From contig JAUWMM010000171.1 in NCBI GenBank assembly GCA_030613145.1, positions 1-5,223 on the forward strand: a DNA stretch of 5,223 nucleotides, read 5' to 3'. The translations under genes were made by a program, and so were the position numbers. The notes beneath the pieces were generated by a model that was given only the letters and a program-made list of their open reading frames with translations, had not been told where the DNA came from and searched no databases. Every line of letters starts with the position of its first letter. Position 1 is the stretch's first letter. Origin of the DNA: Desulfobacterales bacterium (GTDB lineage Bacteria; Desulfobacterota; Desulfobacteria; Desulfobacterales; C00003060). This document shows, one piece after another, positions 1-4,986 of the stretch.

Positions 1-566
1 GGGGCTATATATAAATTAGACAATTGTGTTGTCAAAACCTGGTGTGCATTGAGTTTTTTTGGGGAAAAATCGTTTGTAAGGGCTGAGTTTGAAGTGGGGG
101 ACAGGCAGGTGGTAGAAAAAGCGGCTACTTATCCACCTCACCTATCGCCTGCCATTGACGAGATCTACGTCGGTAAATGGGGCTATCTTGCTGTTGTAAT
201 GGATATTCATAGCGGTGCAGTGGTTTTTGTAGGCGATAGTAAAGGCAGTGAGGCTCTGGAGCCATTTTGGGCAAGTCTGCGGCGTCATCGAAAAGTGAGG
301 TTTGAAGCTGTCACCATAGAAAAGTCTGCAGACCGCTTAAGACAAACCCTGGAAGTCAACAGGCCATTAGCCACTGTGTACTACCTGAAAGAAGATTTAC
401 GACAAGTTTGGAGTTGGGTTGGTGACAAGCAGGCAGATGAATGGCATTTGAGGAGTTGGCTAGAAATGGCCAAGAACTCCACCAAAGACATGTTGTTGAA
501 ATTCGCGAAAACCCTGGAGAGGCTCCTTGAGGGCATATTGTCTATTTCAGCTTTGAGCAATGGGCT
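1..566 (+). pseudogene. ISL3-family transposase remnant, 5' beyond window, internally deleted
   Basis: The reading frame is open from the first base, so the gene begins left of the window; the TTG at 49 is not a credible start. The first catalytic Asp lies in AIDEIYVGK (nt 157-159). The strand that follows (YLAVVMDIHSGAVVFVGDSK) and ALEPFW are typical of the ISL3 DDE domain. After EAVTIE (about nt 306-320) the frame jumps directly to a stretch that in full-length ISL3 proteins comes roughly 100 residues later (RLRQTLEVNRPLATVYYLKE, then DLRQVW and KFAKTL). The second catalytic Asp region and the following helices are therefore missing by an in-frame deletion. Past GIL (about nt 535-543) the frame decays. 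Bases 543-566 read in other frames give YFSF and SNG, like the family's YYDxPISTG, which suggests a small frameshift. The C-terminal catalytic Glu is absent. The open frame continues to a stop at 610-612, but that part is not transposase-like. A dead element; family assignment is confident, breakpoints are approximate. Confidence 0.85.
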
Positions 567-616
567 GTGGTCAGAAATGGTCTGGCCCTCTAAGGCCACC
601 ATTTTTTCCTGACCAC
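567..616. repeat. Imperfect 50-bp hairpin at the end of the ISL3 remnant
   Basis: The outer arms GTGGTCAG (567-574) and CTGACCAC (609-616) are perfectly complementary. Inside, AAATGG (575-580) pairs with CCATTT (599-604), and TGGCC (583-587) pairs with GGCCA (594-598), closing on a six-base loop (588-593). The unpaired bases are 581-582 and 605-608. This gives 19 base pairs in a 50-base stretch. The recognisable transposase homology ends just where the hairpin begins. It has no long T-run after the stem in either direction, so it is a poor intrinsic terminator. It could be a terminal inverted repeat structure, a MITE-like insertion or a REP-type palindrome; I cannot tell which. A related sequence occurs at 3880-3920. 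Confidence 0.7.
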
Positions 617-656
617 TTATAGTGCGACTAATTCGTTTGAAACAATTATCGGAATT

Positions 657-686
657 TTGACAAATCAGTAGTGTATCCCTTAAAAT
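657..686 (+). promoter_or_regulatory. Sigma-70-type promoter for the GYD-domain gene
   Basis: A perfect -35 hexamer TTGACA (657-662) is followed after 18 bp by TAAAAT (681-686), a five-of-six match to the -10 consensus. It lies about 45 bp ahead of the GYD gene's start codon, in the right orientation and downstream of the hairpin, so the gene can be expressed independently of the transposase remnant. Predicted from sequence only. Confidence 0.6.
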
Positions 687-732
687 CAATAAACAAAGGA
701 AAGATTGAGTTGAACGTGAATGGAGGTGGAAT

Positions 733-1026
733 ATGCCGATTTTCATGATGTTTGGAAATTACTCCAAAGAGGCTATGAAGGGTATCAGTTCAGATCGAAC
801 GGATAAGGTGGTGACGCTGATCGAAAAAAACGGCGGGAAGGTAATCTCCATGTATGCCGTAATGGGGGAACACGATCTTGTGCTGACCCTGGACTTCCCC
901 GACCAGGAAAGTGCCTTGGCCGTATCCGTCGGACTGAAGCGATTGACCGGAATTACCTTCTCGACATCGCCAGTAGTGGAGGTGGAAAAGTTTGACAAAC
1001 TGATTGCTGAGGCCAGAGACATATAA
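733..1026 (+). CDS. GYD-domain protein (97 aa), function unknown
   Basis: A small single-domain protein of the GYD family, whose biochemical function is not established; the fold is expected to resemble ferredoxin-like dimeric alpha/beta barrel proteins. Visible family features are the N-terminal strand MPIFMMFGNYSKEAMKGI, a helix that includes VVTLIEKNGGKV (about residues 26-37), then MYAVMGEHDLVLTLDFPD. The last segment occupies the position of the family's eponymous G-Y-D motif, read here as GEHD. A helix with alternating Ala and Val (ESALAVSVGLKRL) and a terminal strand with an acidic tail follow. The full length fits the family. The ATG start is supported by GGAGGTGG (722-729) at ideal spacing. 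It is probably cytosolic, as no signal peptide or membrane segment is seen. It stands alone as a transcription unit, bounded on both sides by transposase debris in opposite orientations. Family assignment is confident; no role is proposed. Confidence 0.85.
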   Translation: MPIFMMFGNYSKEAMKGISSDRTDKVVTLIEKNGGKVISMYAVMGEHDLVLTLDFPDQESALAVSVGLKRLTGITFSTSPVVEVEKFDKLIAEARDI

Positions 1027-1044
1027 ATCCGGTTCATCCGGTTA
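1027..1044. repeat. Two tandem 9-bp units ATCCGGTT(C/A)
   Basis: ATCCGGTTC (1027-1035) is followed at once by ATCCGGTTA (1036-1044). The repeat begins at the base after the GYD stop codon and overlaps the stop codon of the minus-strand ISL3 fragment. It may mark slippage or an insertion footprint where the two genes meet, or it may be chance. Confidence 0.4.
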
Positions 1045-1207
1045 AAGCATACTTTGTTTCATGAAGAGCATAGATTTTTAATTTGAAGAATTCTATATCT
1101 CGAAAACCGTATGCCTGTTTCTGCAAGGTATTGATCTTGTTGTTGGTCCCCTCAAAAGGACCGGTTGATATTGGGAAATCGCAGTAAGCCAGGATTGTCC
1201 TTCGCAA
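1034..1207 (-). pseudogene. C-terminal fragment of a second ISL3-family transposase
   Basis: Reading the minus strand from 1207 to the stop at 1034-1036 gives 57 codons. Residues 5-19 read ILAYCDFPISTGPFE and are followed by GTNNKIN. This is the ISL3 C-terminal block carrying the third catalytic residue of the DDE triad (the Glu in GPFEG). Residues 30-57 give KQAYGFRD, EFFKLKIYALHE and TKYALTG, the standard end of these transposases. An in-frame stop (TAA, 1208-1210) lies directly upstream, and the N-terminal part of roughly 350 residues is absent. The first two catalytic Asp residues are lost, so this is a dead remnant. It overlaps in alignment with the tail of the plus-strand remnant at 1-566 and differs there (ILAYCDF against ILS-YFSF), so the two probably come from different element copies rather than one split copy. 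It converges on the GYD gene, with stops about 10 bp apart. Confidence 0.9.
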
Positions 1208-1249
1208 TTATCCGTACTTTCGGAAATTATTGACAAATTTGCGAAGGAC
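1197..1249. repeat. 11-bp inverted repeat at the ISL3/ATPase junction
   Basis: GTCCTTCGCAA (1197-1207) and TTGCGAAGGAC (1239-1249) are perfect inverted copies, extendable by one base pair outward (T1196 with A1250). They are separated by 31 bp that include a small TCCG/CGGA stem (1211-1214, 1221-1224). The left arm lies at the truncated end of the minus-strand ISL3 fragment and the right arm in the first recognisable codons of the ATPase tail. The repeat therefore brackets the rearrangement junction. Confidence 0.65.
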
Positions 1250-1854
1250 AGCTCCTCCTGGGGCTGGCCGTATTGACTGGCTGGCCCGATACCAGTGCCA
1301 GCCTAACCGTACTCCCGCTGTTTCCGGTCCAATTGCTGTGGTTGAACCTGGTAACCAACGGCATCCAGGATGTCGCCCTGGCTTTCGAGCCAGGCGAAAC
1401 CGGAGTCTTGCAGCGGCCGTCGCGCCCTCCGCAAGAACGTGTCTTCAACCGGTTGATGGTGGAACGTACGCTCGTCGCCTCTGTCGTCATAGCGTTGGTC
1501 GGTTTTGGTGCCTTCTGCTGGATGATTGAAGTTAGCGGCTGGTCGGAAGGAAAGGCGCGTAACAGCCTTCTTCTGCTGATGGTGATGTTCGAGATTATCC
1601 ACATCGGCAACTGTCGCTCAGAAACGACTTCAGCTTTGCGACTCTCTCCTTTTAAAAGTCCCCTCCTCTTGGGCGGTGCCATCCTGGCGTTTCTTGTTCA
1701 CATGGCAGCCATGCAGATTCCATTCATGCAGCGAATGTTGCGCGTCGAACCTGTCGATTTTGTCACATTTGCATCGTTGCTGGGGCTCTCGTTCACGATC
1801 TTTGTGGCAATGGAGATTCACAAATGGTGGTGGAACATTCGCCGCATCGGGTAA
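1234..1854 (+). pseudogene. 3' remnant of a P-type cation-transporting ATPase gene
   Basis: The open frame starts after an in-frame TGA (1231-1233) and gives about 206 residues that match only the C-terminal membrane domain of P2-type ATPases, enzymes that pump cations across the inner membrane using ATP. Visible landmarks are LLGLAVLTG (end of M5), PLFPVQLLWLNLVTNGIQDVALAFEP (M6 with the cation-site N-L-V-T-x-G region, written in parts: QLLWLNLVTNG, then IQDVALAFE), the RPPQERVFNR cytoplasmic loop, M7 about residues 78-98, M8 (SLLLLMVMFEIIHI), NCRSETTSA, M9 and M10 ending at HKWWW. The actuator, phosphorylation (DKTGT) and nucleotide-binding domains, some 600 residues in relatives, are absent because the sequence switches to an ISL3 fragment. 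No plausible start or ribosome binding site is seen, so no pump is made. The remaining codons show no internal stop or frameshift, which points to a recent truncation. The transported ion cannot be assigned. Confidence 0.85.
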
Positions 1855-1896
1855 AGGCAAATTTATATCGAGCCTTCCCTGCATCACTTTGCAAGC

Positions 1897-1916
1897 GGGT
1901 CCGCAAGGCGGTTCCC
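1897..1916. terminator. GC-rich hairpin between convergent genes, possible terminator
   Basis: GGG (1897-1899) and CCGC (1901-1904) pair with GCGG (1908-1911) and CCC (1914-1916) around a three-base loop. It lies in the 126-bp gap where the ATPase remnant and the Kef gene converge. No T-run follows the stem on either strand, so termination is uncertain. A T8 tract on the minus strand (A8 at about 1955-1962) just after the Kef stop has no convincing stem in front of it. Confidence 0.3.
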
Positions 1917-1980
1917 AAAGAACGTTGACCTGGTATGGAAAGAGTGGGCAGCTATGAAAAAAAAGATGTTCGGAATTCAC

Positions 1981-3621
1981 TCAAGTACGATGACCTGGAG
2001 TTTGGCGGATCCATGGTGCCTTTTTCTGTGCCGTTTCGGTATTTGATTCCATTATATTCCAGACGGTCTCGGCAAAACCGGTTCCCGCCTCATTGTAAAT
2101 ATTGAAGGCACAGTTTGCGCCAGCACGGATCAATTCAGCCACTTGATCATCAAATGTGCCGACAGCAGTTATCAACCCGGAAAAACCTGAATTGCGAAGA
2201 TGCATTATCGCAGCCATATTGGCTGAGTGTTTCGGCATTGCCAGCATGGCTAACCGAGGAATCTCTTTTGGATTTGGTTGCAGTCTTGACCAGAAATCTG
2301 GATCTGTAGGGTCTCCGAATACGACATTTCTTCCGGCTTTGCGGTGGCTATTCACCGCGTCTGAATTGAAATCAACACCAATGACAACGTCACCGTAACG
2401 TTCATGCATATATTCATATGCTGCGGTCCCTATGCGCCCCATACCGAAGATACTGATGGTTGCCTTACCCAGATCAACAGGCTGATCATCCGGGTGGCGG
2501 CGATCTGTTTCAAATCTCTTTAAACCCAGGCGAAACATGTCATAGAAGACATCACTTTTGGTATTTATCGGAGCGGCTAGCACAAAACTTATTGCCAGTG
2601 CAAAGGCTATGATCACCAACCATTCTGAACCGATCCATCCGTTTTTCACACTTACAGAAATGACAATAAGGCCAAACTCGCTGTAATTTGAGAGGGCTAA
2701 AGTACCGAGCAACGATGATCTGGCACGGAGGTTAAACCGCGTCAGCAGAAAATAAAAGAGAAACGCCTTCAGGGGAACAAGCGCCACAAATAATAGTGCT
2801 ATAGCTATCGACAGGAAATCCGGAATACCTGACAGACCGATCGTGAGAAAGAAGCCAACAAGAAATAAATCCTTGAGTCCCATCAAAGATTTGGCTACTT
2901 CCGAACTTTTTGTGTGCCCTGCCAGTAACATTCCCAGTATCAAGGCGCCCAGATCGGCCTTTAGGCCTCCCATTTCAAAGCAGCTGGCACCAATTACAAG
3001 AGATGCAAACAGGCCAAAGAGAAGCAATAGTTCGCCATGTCCAGATTTTTCCATCAGCCTGTAGAGGAGAGGCCGGATCAGGATGAGTATGAACGGTATT
3101 AAAACTGCCCAAAACGCTGGGTTCTTGCCTAGTGAAACGGTAAGAAACAACACTGCAAACATATCCTGCATGATGAGAATTCCAATGGCCACTCGTCCGT
3201 GCAGAGATGATGATTGAGCCTTTTCTTCAAGTATCTTGACTGCAAACACCGTACTGGAAAAGCTGAGGGCAAATCCAATGAGTAAAGCAAAGGGAAATGA
3301 GAGGGAAGAGAGTATGGGCAGTCCGGCTTGGCCGAGCATGTACAAGCCGGTCCCAAACACCAAGGTGATGCCTCCCATATGAATAGAAGCCCCTGCCCAC
3401 ACCTCAGGTCGTGCCAGGCTTTTCAACCTCAATTTCAAACCAATGGTGAAAAGGAGAAGAGTCACTCCGAGGTCTGCTATTGTTTCCAGAACCTCTCCTC
3501 CCTGGATGCCAAGTCCATTGAGCACAAAACCGGTTAAAAGAAAACCGACCATTGGAGGTAGTCCCACCTGGCGACATAAAAATCCCAGCAGAAAAGCTAT
3601 TGATAGGATGATGGGATCCAT
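1981..3621 (-). CDS. Kef-type (CPA2) cation:proton antiporter with RCK/TrkA-N domain
   Basis: A 546-residue inner-membrane protein. Residues 1-350 form the Na+/H+ exchanger domain, with many hydrophobic segments. They include FSSTVFAVKILEEK (121-134) and GRVAIGILIMQDM (142-154) with a conserved membrane Asp at 153, both characteristic of Kef/CPA2 transporters, and DLFLVGFFLTIGLS (251-264). A cytoplasmic linker (about 355-385) leads to a Rossmann-type regulatory domain from about 388. It has a GxGxxG loop (G393-M-G-R-I-G398) and an acidic residue ending the second strand (VIGVD417), which suggests NAD(H) binding, then GDPTD (436-440). Length and domain order match KefB/KefC/YbaL-type proteins, which exchange K+ or Na+ for H+. 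Glutathione gating cannot be judged. The ATG is supported by AAGGTGAGG (3629-3637) seven bases upstream. The gene is monocistronic; no KefF/KefG-type partner is seen. Ion specificity is inferred only at family level. Confidence 0.92.
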   Translation of the reverse strand: MDPIILSIAFLLGFLCRQVGLPPMVGFLLTGFVLNGLGIQGGEVLETIADLGVTLLLFTIGLKLRLKSLARPEVWAGASIHMGGITLVFGTGLYMLGQAGLPILSSLSFPFALLIGFALSFSSTVFAVKILEEKAQSSSLHGRVAIGILIMQDMFAVLFLTVSLGKNPAFWAVLIPFILILIRPLLYRLMEKSGHGELLLLFGLFASLVIGASCFEMGGLKADLGALILGMLLAGHTKSSEVAKSLMGLKDLFLVGFFLTIGLSGIPDFLSIAIALLFVALVPLKAFLFYFLLTRFNLRARSSLLGTLALSNYSEFGLIVISVSVKNGWIGSEWLVIIAFALAISFVLAAPINTKSDVFYDMFRLGLKRFETDRRHPDDQPVDLGKATISIFGMGRIGTAAYEYMHERYGDVVIGVDFNSDAVNSHRKAGRNVVFGDPTDPDFWSRLQPNPKEIPRLAMLAMPKHSANMAAIMHLRNSGFSGLITAVGTFDDQVAELIRAGANCAFNIYNEAGTGFAETVWNIMESNTETAQKKAPWIRQTPGHRT

Positions 3622-3705
3622 AAAAAAACCTCACCTTGTCGGGGTAGACCCAACAGTTATGTCACGGGGTTTAAAGTCCAAGGGTGCGAAAACGTACGCT
3701 AAGTG

Positions 3706-3723
3706 TAGCGGCTCGCTATTATA
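3706..3723 (-). promoter_or_regulatory. Candidate -10 element and overlapping small palindrome ahead of the Kef gene
   Basis: On the minus strand a perfect TATAAT occurs at 3723-3718, about 100 bp before the Kef start codon. No good -35 hexamer is found 16-18 bp upstream (the bases there read CCCTTA), so the promoter call is weak. Overlapping it is a symmetric hairpin, TAGCG (3706-3710) and CGCTA (3714-3718) with a three-base loop, located where transcription would start. It might be an operator, but this is speculative. Confidence 0.3.
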
Positions 3724-3879
3724 AACGCCCGAGCTCGCAATAAGGGGATTTGGGCAAAGTTCACTCTCCATATAGGATTGCCAGGCCGAATCTATCCACA
3801 ATTAAAACTTACCTCGGGTTGATATTGCTACTGTATACGTAATCAAGAAGTTATCTTAAAACCTAGCAACAAAAAAAGA

Positions 3880-3920
3880 TTTCTTGGCCCTCTGAAAAGC
3901 AAGATTTTCCTGACAAGAAA
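3880..3920. repeat. Diverged relative of the 567-616 hairpin
   Basis: GGCCCTCT (3886-3893), 11 bases, then TTTTCCTGAC (3905-3914) also occur at 584-591 and 604-613 on the same strand with a 12-base gap. This copy also has flanking inverted arms, TTTCTTG (3880-3886) and CAAGAAA (3914-3920), but they differ in sequence from the arms of the other copy, and the inner stems are not preserved. It may be a decayed member of a small dispersed repeat family or a shared IS end. Confidence 0.45.
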
Positions 3921-3959
3921 AATTATATTCCCATCCCAGATGGTTCCAGAAAATCAATA

Positions 3960-3994
3960 ATCCTGATCCCCACGGGGCTATAGTGGCTCAGGAT
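3960..3994 (-). terminator. Hairpin downstream of the hydrolase gene, possible terminator
   Basis: ATCCTGA (3960-3966) and TCAGGAT (3988-3994) pair perfectly, and CCAC (3970-3973) pairs with GTGG (3983-3986) inside, with a nine-base loop. On the minus strand the stem is followed by TTATTGATTTTC, a discontinuous T-rich tract. This suits termination of transcription leaving the ADP-ribosylglycohydrolase gene about 105 bp upstream. On the plus strand no T-run follows. The weak tract keeps this tentative. Confidence 0.4.
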
Positions 3995-4066
3995 CGTCGA
4001 ATAGGCTAAAGGTGAAATTCCTCTGGCCTACTCGGCGGAATTCTCTGGTACCCTTAATTGCAGTAT

Positions 4067-4093
4067 AAGGAGGACAGAATGAGCTACCTCCTT
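4067..4093 (-). terminator. AAGGAGG/CCTCCTT hairpin just after the hydrolase stop
   Basis: A perfect 7-bp inverted repeat, AAGGAGG (4067-4073) and CCTCCTT (4087-4093), encloses 13 bases and begins within 10 bases of the stop codon of the minus-strand hydrolase gene. It could form a 3'-end hairpin in that mRNA, though no T-run follows. On the plus strand the first arm looks like a strong Shine-Dalgarno sequence ahead of an ATG at 4079. Confidence 0.35.
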
Positions 4094-4101
4094 TTCCTCA
4101 C

Positions 4102-4875
4102 TTATAGCAAACCAAACTTACTATTAAACTCATATATAATTTCCCAAAAAGCTTCGGGCAGCCTTTGCCTGACTTGTTGGACAATCTCCTCTGGAATCTT
4201 CTTATAATAGGCCTGTGCTATTCCGCCGGCAATGCAAGCCATTGTATCACTATCACCTCCCAGAGAGATCGCATTTCTAATCGCATCCTCATAGTCAGTA
4301 GAGCTTAAAAAGGCAATAATTGATGCAGGCACAGAGCCTTGGCAAGAAATGTCAAAAGAGTATTGAGGCCGTATTTCATCAAGGTCTCGGTTAAGATCAT
4401 AAGAAAAATGCCTGGAGATCTCTTTTTTGATTCCTGCTTTACTTTCACCCATGCGGGCCAAGAAGATTGCCAACGCTGTTGCCTGAGCACCCTTGATGCC
4501 CTCAGGATGGTTATGGGTGACCTTGGCGCTTTTTTGCGCTTCAGCTAACACTTCTTCAATTGTGTCAAAGGCAAAACCAACAGGACTTACTCTCATTGCC
4601 GAACCATTCCCCCAACTGTTATAGGGTTCACTGCTGGGAGAAAACAACCACCGGAAGAAAGCTGCACCATACCCTGCATTCGGATATTTCTGGCCAAAGA
4701 GTTTCAAAGATGAGGCATAATCATACTGCTTAAGAATAGCCGAGGCCACAGCCACCGTAAGAACAGTATCATCTGTAAAGACACTGGCTTTTTGAAAAAG
4801 CGGAAAATTCTTGGACTTGATAGGCATTGCTTCATAGACAGAACCGATTATATCTCCGGCAATTGCACCGATCAT
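4102..4875 (-). CDS. ADP-ribosylglycohydrolase (DraG/ARH family), 257 aa
   Basis: A cytosolic metal-dependent hydrolase of the family that removes ADP-ribose from modified proteins, nucleic acids or small molecules. The order of motifs is complete: GAIAGDIIGS (residues 3-12), the first metal-binding motif FTDDT (33-37), WGNGSAMRVSPVG (88-100), THNHPEGIKGA (120-130), and the second metal-binding motif GGDSDTMACIAGGIAQAYY (206-224), with Asp208, Asp210 and Thr211. Both dinuclear metal clusters are therefore preserved and the enzyme is probably active. The length is that of a compact single-domain member. The ATG start has AGGAGG (4882-4887) six bases upstream. No ADP-ribosyltransferase partner (DraT, DarT or toxin) is visible, so it is an orphan in this window and its substrate is unknown. 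It lies downstream of, and on the same strand as, a recombinase gene, which suggests it may be cargo of an integrated element. Confidence 0.93.
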   Translation of the reverse strand: MIGAIAGDIIGSVYEAMPIKSKNFPLFQKASVFTDDTVLTVAVASAILKQYDYASSLKLFGQKYPNAGYGAAFFRWLFSPSSEPYNSWGNGSAMRVSPVGFAFDTIEEVLAEAQKSAKVTHNHPEGIKGAQATALAIFLARMGESKAGIKKEISRHFSYDLNRDLDEIRPQYSFDISCQGSVPASIIAFLSSTDYEDAIRNAISLGGDSDTMACIAGGIAQAYYKKIPEEIVQQVRQRLPEAFWEIIYEFNSKFGLL

Positions 4876-4893
4876 CTTTTTCCTCCTGAATCA

Positions 4894-4918
4894 ACAGTCA
4901 TCCCCCTTGAAAGACTGT
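4894..4918 (-). repeat. Short inverted repeat in the hydrolase 5' leader
   Basis: ACAGTC (4894-4899) and GACTGT (4913-4918) are inverted copies around 13 bases, just upstream of the hydrolase ribosome binding site. It may be an operator or a leader hairpin; at 6 bp it could be chance. No convincing promoter was found in the 111 bp between this gene and the recombinase, so the two may be co-transcribed. Confidence 0.3.
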
Positions 4919-4986
4919 CAGCATATTTTATTATGGTAGGAATTCTGTACCTGCCGCGCATATTTGCCCCAATTGCCGACCCCACC

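Larger units (their letters stand above)
3622..4101. other. 480-bp intergenic region with hairpins, no convincing gene
   Basis: No frame here gives a recognisable protein, and no tRNA or known riboswitch is apparent by eye. The region contains the Kef leader, a sequence related to the hairpin at 567-616 (3880-3920), a terminator-like hairpin (3960-3994), an AATTCC/GGAATT stem (4016-4021 with 4037-4042) enclosing an inner GCC/GGC stem, and an AAGGAGG/CCTCCTT inverted repeat at the far end. The stretch 3921-4060 may hold a decayed gene or an unrecognised small RNA; nothing in the sequence decides this. Confidence 0.5.

Noticed and set aside
381..746. 121-codon minus-strand open frame
   Set aside because: It lies opposite the ISL3 remnant and extends through the hairpin and promoter region. 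Its product resembles nothing known, and the plus strand explains the sequence.
759..1037. 92-codon minus-strand open frame opposite the GYD gene
   Set aside because: It is a shadow of a well-supported gene; no recognisable product.
1..1250. A single ISL3 element split by a simple inversion of its C-terminal part
   Set aside because: The two fragments overlap in the ILxY...SxG region and differ in sequence there, so one inverted copy does not explain both.
1227..1682. 151-codon minus-strand open frame opposite the ATPase remnant
   Set aside because: The plus-strand frame has clear P-type ATPase membrane motifs, while this product is low-complexity and unrecognisable.
1953..2045. Short plus-strand ATG frame beginning MKKKMFGIH
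   Set aside because: There is no good ribosome binding site, and it runs antisense into the end of the Kef gene. The poly-A start is more simply a chance run.
3622..3720. A c-di-AMP or c-di-GMP riboswitch in the Kef leader
   Set aside because: Kef-type genes can be riboswitch-controlled, but I could not match the conserved cores of these classes by eye in the roughly 100-base leader.
3443..3724. 93-codon plus-strand open frame across the Kef start
   Set aside because: It is antisense to the conserved N-terminus of the antiporter, with an unrecognisable product.
4876..4986. Attachment site or integron attC site beside the recombinase
   Set aside because: No GTTRRRY/RYYYAAC pair and no direct repeat with another part of the window was found. 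The partner site would lie outside the window.
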